Assembly: GCA_028533045.1 (NCBI GenBank)
Contig: JAQQAP010000006.1
Location: forward strand, 1 to 54,006
DNA: 54,006 nt
Origin: Spirochaetales bacterium
Lineage (GTDB): Bacteria > Spirochaetota > Spirochaetia > DSM-2461
Reading direction: 5' to 3'
Shown here: one piece after another, positions 1 through 6,399 of the stretch
Position numbering within the stretch: the stretch's first letter is position 1
How the letters are laid out: the number at the start of each line of letters is the position of its first letter
Notes under the pieces: model-generated
Seen by the model: only the letters and a program-made list of their open reading frames with translations
The model's database searches: none
Told to the model about the DNA's origin: nothing
Program-made: the position numbers and the translations under genes

Positions 1-123
1 CATCATGCGACTGATGATGTCGTCCTGCCAAAGGGTTTCCTTTCGCGCCACCCGGGCCATGTAGGGAGATTCGCTTTCCGCTGCCAGGGGGTTCTTTCTC
101 AAATAATAATTCATCTTGGTCAT
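1..123 (-). CDS. HU-like DNA-binding protein (N-terminal part only)
   Basis: The gene runs off the left edge; 41 codons are visible. It begins MTKMNYYLRKNPLAAESE and continues with DDIISRMM, a pattern I associate with HU-like DNA-binding proteins of the DUF4469/HU-domain-4 kind. The start is set by a clear Shine-Dalgarno AAGGAG (131-136 read on the minus strand) 7 nt upstream. A short GC palindrome, GGGGCATTGCCCC at 137-149, sits directly upstream of that site and could hide it in mRNA. A weak promoter TTCGAC-17-TATATG can be read further upstream. This is host sequence outside the prophage. The family call rests on a short fragment. Confidence 0.55.
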   Translation of the reverse strand, partial: MTKMNYYLRKNPLAAESESPYMARVARKETLWQDDIISRMM

Positions 124-352
124 GTCTTTTCTCCTTGGGGCATTGCCCCGTTCATAAGTTTTTTTGTATAGCCGGCCGGGCCTACATATAGTACCTACGA
201 GGGAAAAGTCGAATTCCGACAAGAATTGGGAAAAAAAGTTTAAAAAAGTGGAAAAAGTTCACATTTAGGGGGGGCCTGGACACATATTCTATTCGGATTT
301 GCCCTTCCGTCACCGCCTTCCTGCCGGTTCCATACGGGCCGCCGTTACAGCT

Positions 353-374
353 AAAAGGGCAGGGATGCCCTTTT
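353..374. terminator. Strong hairpin in host intergenic DNA
   Basis: Perfect 9-bp stem AAAAGGGCA / TGCCCTTTT with a GGGA loop. Its A and T ends allow termination in either direction. It lies downstream (on the minus strand) of the original tRNA-Arg 3' end, beyond that gene's own terminator. The stretch 124-463 otherwise holds only the upstream region of the HU-like gene; I see no gene in it. Confidence 0.5.
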
Positions 375-426
375 GCCCTCCCTCGGGTCGGGCCGCTTCC
401 ACTGATCAAATCCCTTGGGGCCCCGT

Positions 427-464
427 AATAAAAAAAGGACCCCTGACGGAGTCCTTTTTTTATT
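427..464 (-). terminator. Original host terminator of the tRNA-Arg gene
   Basis: Perfect 14-bp inverted repeat (427-440 with 451-464) around a 10-nt loop. The stem has GGAC/GTCC at the loop side and A/T runs at the outer ends, so on the minus strand it reads as a classic stem plus T-run. It lies immediately next to the left copy of the tRNA 3' half. Before integration it would have terminated the tRNA operon; now it is separated from the tRNA by the whole prophage. Confidence 0.75.
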
Positions 465-508
465 ACGCCCAAGAGGATTTGAACCTCTGACCCACGGCTT
501 AGAAGGCC
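464..508. repeat. Left attachment repeat (tRNA-Arg 3' half remnant)
   Basis: Identical over 45 bp to 36876-36920. It corresponds to tRNA-Arg nucleotides 30-74 on the minus strand, starting exactly at the discriminator base. Identity stops at 463 (t versus g) and at 509 (a versus g). The remainder of the tRNA is absent here, so this copy is the displaced original 3' end. Confidence 0.9.
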
Positions 509-565
509 ATCCCTTAAATATATTTATATCTATATATAATGAGACTATAGATTATTCCAAAGAAT

Positions 566-588
566 ATTTTTTGCCTTTTTTTTGCCTA
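566..588. promoter_or_regulatory. Left candidate integrase arm site
   Basis: Contains TTTTTTGCC twice in direct orientation, 11 bp apart. The full 23-bp element is repeated identically at 36762-36784, the other prophage end. It lies about 58 bp inside the left core. Position, spacing of about one helical turn and presence at both ends suggest arm-type integrase binding sites. A 12-bp direct repeat TCCAAAGAATAT (556-567 and 603-614) overlaps and follows it and might be an accessory-factor site. Confidence 0.55.
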
Positions 589-649
589 ACATTTATCTTC
601 ACTCCAAAGAATATATTAACCTCTTTGGTTAATTTTCTTCATAATTAAG

Positions 650-678
650 TTGACTTTCGTAATATTTCTGAATATTTT
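650..678 (+). promoter_or_regulatory. Promoter of the HTH/ImmA operon
   Basis: TTGACT at 650-655, 17-bp spacer, TATTTT at 673-678. The spacer and -10 carry two AATATT palindromes separated by TCTG (661-676), which could be an operator. A Shine-Dalgarno AAGGAG follows at 685-690 before the ATG at 698. Confidence 0.5.
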
Positions 679-697
679 ATAAACAAGGAGATAAACC

Positions 698-1060
698 ATG
701 ATCACAAGTCTAGGAAAAAGATTGAGAAAATTAAGGATAGATAAAGGGATTGTTATGTATGATCTTGCAAAAGCAATCAATGTTTCCTCTGCTTTTCTTT
801 CGGCTGTGGAAAGAGGAAATAAAAAAATAAGTGATGAAAAGATACTTCAGATAGCTAATTACTTCAAGCTTGACGAAGCTGAAAAACTCAATTTACAAAA
901 GGATGCAGATAGGTCTAATGGAGAAATTATAATTTCTTTATCAGACTATTCAGATGAAGACCAGGATGGGATTCTGGCATTTGCAAGGCAATACAAAGAT
1001 CTTTCCGATGAAGATAAAAATTCTATAAGGAGTTATTTTGGTGATAGAAACGACAAGTAG
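698..1060 (+). CDS. Xre-family HTH regulator (ImmR-like repressor)
   Basis: 120 aa. Residues about 5-60 form an Xre/Cro-type helix-turn-helix (GKRLRKLRIDKG, VSSAFLSAVERGNKK). The C-terminal half is acidic, with a segment DEDQDGILAFARQYKDLSDE that may mediate oligomerisation or protease recognition. It starts at ATG 698 with AAGGAG 7 nt upstream. The next gene overlaps its 3' end by 23 nt and encodes an ImmA-type metalloprotease. Regulator and protease together match the ImmR/ImmA arrangement known from ICEBs1 and many prophages, where the protease cleaves the repressor on induction. Function is inferred from that pairing. Confidence 0.8.
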   Translation: MITSLGKRLRKLRIDKGIVMYDLAKAINVSSAFLSAVERGNKKISDEKILQIANYFKLDEAEKLNLQKDADRSNGEIIISLSDYSDEDQDGILAFARQYKDLSDEDKNSIRSYFGDRNDK

Positions 1061-1646
1061 GATTCCAATTGGGTATAAAGTCAGAAGACGATTCCCAAGT
1101 GAGATTGAAGAAATTGTTTCAAATGTTAGGCAGATATTTGGGATTTCAAATGGATATTTCCCAATAATCAAAGTCTTTGAAATCCTACAAGACTTGGGTA
1201 AGATTGATTTGCGTATATTACCTGATTCATCTTTAAGTTCCTTAGGGGAAACAACTCTTGCAAAGCATGGTCAGCTTTATATTGCATGTATTAAGTTAAA
1301 GAATAGCGTATACGAGGGGGCTTGTGAAGGCAACGGTTTCCATCGATTTACCTGTTGTCACGAACTTGGACATGCGATTATGCATCTCTCTGAAATGAAG
1401 CTCGAGCGTTCAACTTCGCACAGAGAAAATAGAAATTGGCTTGTTGATAGTGAGTGGCAAGCAAATCAGTTTGCGTCAAAATTATTAATGCCAAAATCAA
1501 TGATTTTTGAAGACCATAGCGCGAAAGATATTGTAAATATGTTTGGGGTTTCCTACAAAGCAGCAAATATCAGAATTAAAGATATAACTAAACATGGAGG
1601 TTTAAAAAAACGCCAAAATCCGCATGGGGGTTTTGACGTTTTTTAA
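1038..1646 (+). CDS. ImmA/IrrE-family metallopeptidase
   Basis: 202 aa, GTG start overlapping the upstream HTH gene, so probably translationally coupled. It has the zinc-binding HELGH motif (H108, E109, H112) in CCHELGHAIMHLSE, followed about 40 residues later by WQANQFASKLLMP, the region that supplies the third ligand in this family. The likely role is site-specific cleavage of the neighbouring repressor to release the prophage. The last 13 codons lie inside a rho-independent terminator hairpin, so the C-terminus (KKRQNPHGGFDVF) is partly dictated by RNA structure. Confidence 0.85.
   Translation: MVIETTSRIPIGYKVRRRFPSEIEEIVSNVRQIFGISNGYFPIIKVFEILQDLGKIDLRILPDSSLSSLGETTLAKHGQLYIACIKLKNSVYEGACEGNGFHRFTCCHELGHAIMHLSEMKLERSTSHRENRNWLVDSEWQANQFASKLLMPKSMIFEDHSAKDIVNMFGVSYKAANIRIKDITKHGGLKKRQNPHGGFDVF
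1604..1644 (+). terminator. Terminator overlapping the 3' end of the ImmA gene
   Basis: AAAAAACG (1605-1612) pairs with CGTTTTTT (1637-1644) and CAAAA (1614-1618) with TTTTG (1631-1635), with one internal mismatch and a 12-nt loop. The T-run completes a bidirectional terminator that lies within coding sequence. Confidence 0.7.
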
Positions 1647-1687
1647 AATAACAATGCGATGAGAACCTGGAGGTTCGTACAAGGCAC

Positions 1688-1717
1688 CGATAATATTGCG
1701 TAGTAACTTTATTATCG
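1688..1717. promoter_or_regulatory. Candidate operator (spaced inverted repeat)
   Basis: CGATAATA (1688-1695) and its exact complement TATTATCG (1710-1717) are separated by 14 bp, giving half-sites 22 bp apart, about two helical turns. It sits in the gap between the immunity operon terminator and the next gene. A small hairpin GAACC/GGTTC lies at 1663-1676. No protein can be assigned to it from sequence alone. Confidence 0.35.
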
Positions 1718-1801
1718 ACCGAATTAGTAGTGATGTCAACCACTATTTTTCCCCGCCTCGTATACACCAAATCTTTCCGAGTTCCACGCGAAGGAAAATG
1801 T

Positions 1802-2014
1802 ATGAGAAAAAATTACTCAGACAAAGAATTGCGGGCTCTCCGAGATATTATAAGAGAGTATGGACATCTATCCTACGACAGCAGTTTCAAAGGATTTGAT
1901 ATCGAAAAAGAATTTGAATCGAGAACCGGATCTCATAGGGCATCGGGTCCGCTTTATATGGCGGCCTGGCGAATTGAGAAAGGTCAATATTCAAAACGTG
2001 GAATAAACGTATAA
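1802..2014 (+). CDS. Small hypothetical protein
   Basis: 70 aa, starting MRKNYSDKELRALRDIIREYG. The ATG at 1802 is chosen because AAGGA (1791-1795) lies 6 nt upstream; a longer in-frame extension to 1730 has no ribosome site. The N-terminal third is predicted helical and the centre is rich in Ser, Gly and aromatic residues. I do not recognise the family. It stands alone between a terminator upstream and a minus-strand terminator downstream, behind a spaced inverted repeat. Confidence 0.5.
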   Translation: MRKNYSDKELRALRDIIREYGHLSYDSSFKGFDIEKEFESRTGSHRASGPLYMAAWRIEKGQYSKRGINV

Positions 2015-2065
2015 AGATTTCCCGGGAACCATGCGTCCGGGGCATTATACAAAATCAGCGGTAAC

Positions 2066-2099
2066 AAAAAAAAGGCCAGGGAGCTGCAACTCCTAGGCC
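2066..2099 (-). terminator. Minus-strand terminator
   Basis: GGCC..GGAG (2074-2083) pairs with CTCC..GGCC (2090-2099) with a two-base internal mismatch and a short loop. On the minus strand it is followed by eight T (2066-2073). It would stop transcription arriving from the minus-strand genes to the right. Confidence 0.5.
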
Positions 2100-2115
2100 C
2101 TATAAAGCACATTTC

Positions 2116-2132
2116 ATATGCTGTTAGCATAT
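2116..2132. promoter_or_regulatory. 17-bp palindrome, possible operator
   Basis: ATATGCT-GTT-AGCATAT, a perfect 7-bp dyad with a 3-bp centre, 31 bp upstream of the small gene starting at 2163. It may be a repressor site or an RNA hairpin. Confidence 0.35.
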
Positions 2133-2162
2133 AGCAAGTGAACTATCACACAAAGGATTATA

Positions 2163-2354
2163 GTGCGCTCCGGCTCACATTTCAAGCCTTTTTCATTTGC
2201 GGTGTGTGAACTAACTCATAAAGCGAGCCAAATCATGAAGAAAGATGATAAGGTTAAGTATATCTACCGTCCGTGGATAACCGTAAAAGGTAAGCGCATT
2301 TACGCCAAGAATTATGGTAAGAAAGCGTTTAGAATCCCTGTAAGCGAAAAATAA
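2163..2354 (+). CDS. Small basic phage protein
   Basis: 63 aa from a GTG at 2163, preceded by AAAGG (2152-2156) with 6-nt spacing. An ATG at 2235 would give only the last 39 residues, which contain the recognisable part, YIYRPWITVKGKRIYAKNYG followed by KKAFRIPV. Very small proteins with this motif, basic and probably beta-rich, are recurrent in phage accessory regions as I recall; their function is unknown to me. The longer N-terminus is favoured only by the ribosome-binding site. Confidence 0.45.
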   Translation: MRSGSHFKPFSFAVCELTHKASQIMKKDDKVKYIYRPWITVKGKRIYAKNYGKKAFRIPVSEK

Positions 2355-2362
2355 AGATTTTA

Positions 2363-2382
2363 CCCCTCTGCCGCTGGAGGGG
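2363..2382. terminator. Bidirectional terminator between convergent genes
   Basis: CCCCTC (2363-2368) pairs with GAGGGG (2377-2382). The flanks are T-rich in both directions, and on the minus strand the sequence continues TAAAATCTTTATTTTT. It separates the plus-strand small gene from the minus-strand membrane-protein operon. Confidence 0.5.
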
Positions 2383-2449
2383 CTTTCTATCCTATATGTT
2401 CGTCTTCCTCCAGCCATATTCTTTGACACCACCAGCGTATACGAAAAGA

Positions 2450-3148
2450 TTATCCATTGGTGACTTTAATTTTATTGATCACTTCGATTTGCTTGACTTC
2501 TTCCATTAATTTCTGATAATCGCTTTTTGATCTGATAAGTGCAAAGCTTGAATTTAGCTCCTCTTTTTTTTGATCATCAATATATGGATCAATAATTATT
2601 AAGTGATAGGAAAAAGAATCTATTTTTTCTTGAATAAAGATGTCCTTTGCCTCCCCAACTTCATAGTAGGCATAACTAAATCCAGCAAATAACATTCCTA
2701 TTTCGAAGTACATTAGTATCGGAAATTTAATTTTACTATAAACTGGAAACCTCTTGTGTAATCTTTTTATAAAAATTGATCTAGGACTAAAGCGATCATG
2801 CTCTTTATCTGTATCAGGAGGATTAAGCGTATCTGAAATCATATCAAGATCCATAACTATCGTAGAGAATACTAAACTAAGTAGAGCTATCAATGCAATA
2901 AAAGCAATTGGGTATTCTTTACCAGAATAATACATTGAAATCATGTAAGGATTAATTATCCCTTTGGATACCTCGGTGTAAAGGCTTTCTTCATAGTTAT
3001 CACGGAACCTTAAAGATAGCTTGATAACACCTTGAAACACCGCATCAATCCAAGCCTCAAAGCAATATTTCCAAAGTACCATAGCAAGAATTGAGACAGC
3101 GAGTGTTATGATTAAGGATTTAATTTTCCCATGTACCTTTCTTTTCAT
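2450..3148 (-). CDS. Hypothetical membrane protein
   Basis: 232 aa with about three hydrophobic segments: LIITLAVSILAMVLW near residues 12-26, a second near residues 80-98, and a third near residues 142-160. The first is followed by an acidic, aromatic loop; the C-terminal 60 residues are soluble and highly charged. I do not recognise the family. The start ATG overlaps the stop of the 33-aa gene upstream (ATGA), so it belongs to a minus-strand cassette with a lipoprotein gene. Carriage in the lysogenic cargo region makes a superinfection-exclusion or defence role plausible but unproven. Confidence 0.5.
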   Translation of the reverse strand: MKRKVHGKIKSLIITLAVSILAMVLWKYCFEAWIDAVFQGVIKLSLRFRDNYEESLYTEVSKGIINPYMISMYYSGKEYPIAFIALIALLSLVFSTIVMDLDMISDTLNPPDTDKEHDRFSPRSIFIKRLHKRFPVYSKIKFPILMYFEIGMLFAGFSYAYYEVGEAKDIFIQEKIDSFSYHLIIIDPYIDDQKKEELNSSFALIRSKSDYQKLMEEVKQIEVINKIKVTNG

Positions 3149-3246
3149 ACTTGTCTTTTACCTACTTCTCTAAGTGGATATATTCTTCCAAATCTATAAT
3201 TATTCTTTTCGTCCTCAATGAGGATTAACTCTCCCACTTCTATCAT
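3145..3246 (-). CDS. 33-aa small protein
   Basis: Short reading frame starting MIEVGELILIEDEKNNYRFG. GAAGG lies 4 nt upstream of the ATG, and the stop overlaps the start of the membrane-protein gene by the tetranucleotide ATGA, a typical translational coupling. The peptide looks like a small beta-hairpin protein; no family recognised. Ribosome site and coupling support reality despite the length. Confidence 0.4.
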   Translation of the reverse strand: MIEVGELILIEDEKNNYRFGRIYPLREVGKRQV

Positions 3247-3303
3247 TCACCCTTCACCTACTAACGGCCTTACCAGTTCATTAAGAGCCTTATAAATCTT
3301 CAT
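3247..3303 (-). pseudogene. Fragment duplicating the end of the neighbouring 93-aa gene
   Basis: An 18-codon frame reading MKIYKALNELVRPLVGEG. Its core NELVRPLV is identical to residues in the upstream gene, where IFEAHNELVRPLVEKY occurs. The fragment overlaps that gene's 3' end. It looks like the relic of a tandem gene duplication, now reduced to the tail. It may still be translated, but no independent function is suggested. Confidence 0.45.
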
Positions 3304-3571
3304 GGATCTCACCTTTAAGATTTTTCTCATCCATAACTGGCCCAATATCTCGACCGCCCACCATCTTATACTTTTCCACCAAAGGCCTAACCAGCTCATT
3401 GTGGGCCTCGAATATATCCCCCAAGTCCTCCCCTTCTACTTTTATATCCAGGGTAACAGTAGTATTACCGGTTTTGTAAATAAGGGTTGCTACATGGGGG
3501 AGTTTCGCGAACTCTTTCAGAGCTGCTTCGTTTTCTTCATGGGTAGGGAAGGTTCCTGGTGAGTTATCCAT
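3290..3571 (-). CDS. Hypothetical protein
   Basis: 93 aa, acidic, beginning MDNSPGTFPTHEENEAALKE. Middle segment TLIYKTGNTTVTLDIKVEGED looks like two beta-strands, followed by a helix containing NELVRPLVEKY. No signal peptide or membrane segment. It starts 8 nt after the lipoprotein gene upstream and has no obvious ribosome site, so translation is probably coupled. Part of its C-terminal sequence is repeated just downstream. Family unknown. Confidence 0.45.
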   Translation of the reverse strand: MDNSPGTFPTHEENEAALKEFAKLPHVATLIYKTGNTTVTLDIKVEGEDLGDIFEAHNELVRPLVEKYKMVGGRDIGPVMDEKNLKGEIHEDL

Positions 3572-3578
3572 AACACTT

Positions 3579-3980
3579 TTATAGTATTGTTAATGAATAC
3601 TTTTTATATCCATCTTTAGAACTGTAAATCCGAACCTTATTGAATCCAACTGCTTTTAAATCTTCGATTGTGGTACCATACCCATACACTGAGTTTGTGA
3701 AATCAATCATATCAGCTGAAGAAGAAGATTCGCGATAAAAACACAGCGTAGTATCATCATTGGGATCTTTACTGAATGTAGCCTTCAAGCTGTTAGCTTC
3801 CGCAAAACCATTCAACTCATCAATCTTTGCTATTCGGAGCTCCAAAGTGGCGTTTTTAGTTTCGACTATTTTCTCTTGAGAGGCGCTATTAGCTGTTTCT
3901 CCCTCCGGCTCTAAGCATCCAGTAGCAATTACGGCCAGGCTAATAGCCAATAAAATAAATAACAGTTTTCTGAATTTCAT
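3579..3980 (-). CDS. Putative lipoprotein
   Basis: 133 aa from MKFRKLLFILLAISLAVIAT followed by GC, an N-terminal signal peptide with lipobox IATGC, so the mature protein would start at the cysteine and be membrane-anchored. The mature part is a small soluble domain ending KVRIYSSKDGYKKYSLTIL. An in-frame ATG one codon upstream (3983) sits 4 nt from GGAG and is an equally possible start. First gene of a minus-strand cassette, transcribed away from an 18-bp palindrome. A prophage-encoded lipoprotein expressed in the lysogen is a classic setting for surface or superinfection functions; this is inference. Confidence 0.55.
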   Translation of the reverse strand: MKFRKLLFILLAISLAVIATGCLEPEGETANSASQEKIVETKNATLELRIAKIDELNGFAEANSLKATFSKDPNDDTTLCFYRESSSSADMIDFTNSVYGYGTTIEDLKAVGFNKVRIYSSKDGYKKYSLTIL

Positions 3981-4076
3981 CATTTCTCCAATTGTTGTTT
4001 TGTTCACTATTATACCTCTACTTTTTCACATTTTGAACAAAAATAACTTGTAAATAGGAAAAAGCAGTGATAGTAT

Positions 4077-4094
4077 ACTATACATCTGTATAGT
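4077..4094. promoter_or_regulatory. 18-bp palindromic operator candidate
   Basis: ACTATACATCTGTATAGT, perfect 8-bp half-sites around TC, in the divergent gap between the lipoprotein gene (minus) and the 50-aa gene (plus). It partly overlaps another palindrome ATAGTATACTAT at 4070-4081. A related TATAC-GTATA dyad occurs at 5398-5412. Confidence 0.45.
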
Positions 4095-4138
4095 TCTGTT
4101 TGGTGGAGACGTCGATTTTCGGCGAAAGGAGTAATCCT

Positions 4139-4291
4139 ATGGCACAAAATACCAGTGCAACAGAACAAACGGAAGGGGACCAGAGTGAAGCCTTTTCTCC
4201 TGTCCCCGGTGAAACGGATCAGGGGAGTCTTGAGGTACTTGAGAGAGCCCTTCCCGCTATTAGAAAACTTCTTGAGATTGTCAGGGAGTGA
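4139..4291 (+). CDS. 50-aa acidic small protein
   Basis: Starts MAQNTSATEQTEGDQSEAFS with AAAGGAG (4125-4131) 7 nt upstream of the ATG at 4139. A disordered Ser/Thr/Glu-rich N-terminus is followed by a C-terminal amphipathic helix (LEVLERALPAIRKLLEIVRE). It is the only plus-strand gene in this minus-strand cargo stretch, has its own palindromic operator region upstream and its own terminator downstream, so it is a monocistronic unit. Function unknown. Confidence 0.5.
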   Translation: MAQNTSATEQTEGDQSEAFSPVPGETDQGSLEVLERALPAIRKLLEIVRE

Positions 4292-4296
4292 TTTTT

Positions 4297-4323
4297 GCCG
4301 TCCCTATCTGGGGCGGCTTTTTA
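4297..4323 (+). terminator. Rho-independent terminator
   Basis: GCCGTCCC (4297-4304) pairs with GGGGCGGC (4310-4317) with one G-T pair, followed by a T-run. It ends the 50-aa gene and abuts the stop of the convergent membrane-protein gene. Confidence 0.7.
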
Positions 4324-4731
4324 TTCAGTTTTTTTCTTATTGCCGTCGAGGTTTGGAAACAAATTATGAAGTACAATAGCGACCAATCCTATCACCGAGA
4401 CGGTCGTGCTGCTTAAGATGGCAATAATCACAGTATCAGAATAAAGTATGAGATTCCAGATTGCCTTCACAGCTCCATGAAGGAGTATAAAAACACCATC
4501 AAAAATCAAAGTGCCTGTTACTACCCAAAAAATCCGATATGCAAGCTTTCTCCTCATCTCATAGGTATCATGAAGGCCTTTATTATGCTCACGATATCTA
4601 TCAGCTTCGAGAGACTTCATTTCATCTTTTTCAAGCTTCTCAACCTTCCTTGATATACCTTTTGACTCAAGGTTATCTTTACTGGCCTCTGTGGCTTGGT
4701 TAATTGCATTTAAAAAGTCATTTACCGTCAC
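4321..4731 (-). CDS. Small membrane protein, candidate toxin partner of Panacea protein
   Basis: 136 aa. The N-terminal half is a charged helix; the C-terminal half has two membrane segments, IFWVVTGTLIFDGVFILL (about residues 68-85) and a second rich in Ser/Thr/Val (SDTVIIAILSSTTVSVIGLV). The start is a GTG 2 nt after the stop of the upstream Panacea gene, indicating coupled translation. In Panacea (PanAT) toxin-antitoxin pairs the antitoxin neutralises diverse toxins, some of them membrane-active. The pairing suggests this is the toxin, but proteins of this type may also be ordinary phage membrane proteins. Confidence 0.5.
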   Translation of the reverse strand: MTVNDFLNAINQATEASKDNLESKGISRKVEKLEKDEMKSLEADRYREHNKGLHDTYEMRRKLAYRIFWVVTGTLIFDGVFILLHGAVKAIWNLILYSDTVIIAILSSTTVSVIGLVAIVLHNLFPNLDGNKKKTE

Positions 4732-4733
4732 TG

Positions 4734-5216
4734 CTATACAACTGCTTCGGCTTTTAGAAATTGATCAAAATAAACTTTCATCTCAGACTTGGGAATAATC
4801 TCATCATTAAAATGTAAGTTCTTATTATAATGTTTAGCCCATGGGCCATTAGGATCATGAGAAAGACCTATTAAATAGGTCGATCCCATCACTCCATATA
4901 TTGCATACATCCCATTAAGAAATTCTTCCGTTTCAGGGCACGCTATATCAGCAGTCTCTTGCTTGGGAATCTCATCGTTTCCATGCATTTTGAATCGATC
5001 ATAAAGCGGACGAAGTACCGGGCCATATCTCCATGCTTCAAAGTCTCGGCGAAAAAGAGGTAGTCCATCTTTAAATGATAGATAATGCCCCTGGATGAAA
5101 TAGAGGATTTTCTGTAAACGTAACTGAGTAACGGGATTTCCTTCGTCATGTGATTTATTAATTAGCCAATCGGCTATAGTCTGTACACTATATACTTCCA
5201 TTTTCAGTTTCCCCAT
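4734..5216 (-). CDS. Panacea (SocA/GepA-like, DUF4065) domain protein, candidate antitoxin
   Basis: 160 aa. Hallmarks of the Panacea domain are visible: IADWLINKS near the N-terminus, then VTQLRLQKILYFIQGHYLSF, FEAWRYGPVLRPLYDRFK, and the C-terminal SHDPNGPWAKHYN. The family includes SocA, the antitoxin and proteolytic adaptor of Caulobacter, and PanA antitoxins of many toxin-antitoxin pairs; it is also common in prophages. Start at ATG 5216, or five codons later at 5201; neither has a strong ribosome site. It overlaps the 65-aa gene upstream and is coupled to the membrane protein downstream. Confidence 0.75.
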   Translation of the reverse strand: MGKLKMEVYSVQTIADWLINKSHDEGNPVTQLRLQKILYFIQGHYLSFKDGLPLFRRDFEAWRYGPVLRPLYDRFKMHGNDEIPKQETADIACPETEEFLNGMYAIYGVMGSTYLIGLSHDPNGPWAKHYNKNLHFNDEIIPKSEMKVYFDQFLKAEAVV

Positions 5217-5385
5217 TTGCGTTTATTATGGCTCTAAAGTCTCCACCGATTGCGGCTAAATCAGACTTGAAAGCCTCGGTATCATCCGTATAGTAATCTA
5301 CGGCCGGTCCTGGAAAAAGCTTAAAACAAGAACCTAACCCTTTTAAGAATGTTTTTACCATTCTCATTGTCTTATTTCGTTCCAT
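5188..5385 (-). CDS. Small protein, first gene of the Panacea cassette
   Basis: 65 aa, MERNKTMRMVKTFLKGLGSC then FKLFPGPAVDYYTDDTEAFK and SDLAAIGGDFRAI. Start ATG 5385 follows GGAG by 5 nt. Short proteins with this layout (GLGS..LFP near the start, then acidic sDw..iG.dfR) recur, as I remember, beside Panacea genes in phages. The 3' end overlaps the Panacea start by 29 nt. It could be a regulator or third component of the cassette; function unknown. Confidence 0.55.
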   Translation of the reverse strand: MERNKTMRMVKTFLKGLGSCFKLFPGPAVDYYTDDTEAFKSDLAAIGGDFRAIINANGETENGSI

Positions 5386-5397
5386 CTTTCTCCATAA

Positions 5398-5412
5398 TTA
5401 TACAAAGTATAA
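5398..5412. promoter_or_regulatory. 15-bp palindrome upstream of the Panacea cassette
   Basis: TTATAC-AAA-GTATAA, perfect dyad, 13 bp upstream of the ATG of the first cassette gene. It could be an autoregulatory operator. It shares TATAC/GTATA half-sites with the palindrome at 4077-4094. Confidence 0.4.
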
Positions 5413-5535
5413 CACCGTGCTAGCAAATTCGTCCAATGGAAATTAACCCATTTGGGTAAATTTCACAAGGTTCTTTCTTAGTTATGCTTATATATCATCA
5501 TATATAATTACATTTTGGTTGAATTACTATTATTG

Positions 5536-6399
5536 TTATGGTGTTGATTCCTCTGTAGCCACAGGAAGTTTCTTTATTTGATTACGCCCAAACTCATTAT
5601 CTTTATACAGAAATACAATAGCAATGCCTGTGATCAAAATAGACTCTATAATATGGTAGAAGGCCCCATCATTAGGATAAGAAATGACTCTGAGAATTAA
5701 GAAACATAGGATGTGCATAACTATCATGAATAGAATTTTCAACAATATAATTAGATAAGCTTTTTTGGGGGTATTGCGGTTTCTTAAAAAAGGCCTAAAA
5801 ATAGCTTGAGTCAACCATAAGCCTAAGAATATATGATATAAAGCCTCAGTTACATCTTCCTTCCAGTCTGAATTACGTCTTGGGCTCTTTAGATCTGTTT
5901 CAATTATATCAGCTTTAAAAGTAAAATTATCACTTTTACCTGTATATACAATTGTGAAATCGATACCACACCCCTTCTCAATGGCATCGTTTTCCGGGAT
6001 TTCGAGTACTATAATATTCTCTTCTTGCAAAACAATTTGTACCGCATTATTATCCATATAATGCTCTTCATCAGTAATCTTTATTATACGTGAAGAATCC
6101 TCAAGCTCAATTCGCATTGGCTCTTCTAAATCAATATCTGTAGAACGGATTGGAGACCTTCCTTCGTTAGTTAAACGGAATTTAACAGTTTTAATGTTTT
6201 CGACTGGAGATCCATTCCAAAAAAGATCTATTTCATCAGAACCATTTGTTGTTGATACTGTTGAGTAACCATAAAAGTAATATTGAGGTCGCTTTGAAAA
6301 TGGAGAGTCCATCATAAGTGTGAGAAAGAAAGCAATTATTGTAAGAATCCCACTAATCAATCCAATGTAAATTACGATTGTGCTAAATTTACTTTCCAT
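5536..6399 (-). CDS. Membrane protein co-expressed with the repressor
   Basis: 287 aa. An N-terminal membrane anchor (residues about 8-29) is followed by a beta-rich extracytoplasmic or cytoplasmic domain of about 140 residues, then three more hydrophobic segments, including KAYLIILLKILFMIVMHILC near residues 213-232, and a short charged tail. No family recognised. Its ATG overlaps the stop of the CI-like repressor gene (TAATG), so it is transcribed in the lysogen with the repressor. That is the usual place for exclusion or phage-defence genes. Strong AT bias compared with the late genes. Confidence 0.55.
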   Translation of the reverse strand: MESKFSTIVIYIGLISGILTIIAFFLTLMMDSPFSKRPQYYFYGYSTVSTTNGSDEIDLFWNGSPVENIKTVKFRLTNEGRSPIRSTDIDLEEPMRIELEDSSRIIKITDEEHYMDNNAVQIVLQEENIIVLEIPENDAIEKGCGIDFTIVYTGKSDNFTFKADIIETDLKSPRRNSDWKEDVTEALYHIFLGLWLTQAIFRPFLRNRNTPKKAYLIILLKILFMIVMHILCFLILRVISYPNDGAFYHIIESILITGIAIVFLYKDNEFGRNQIKKLPVATEESTP

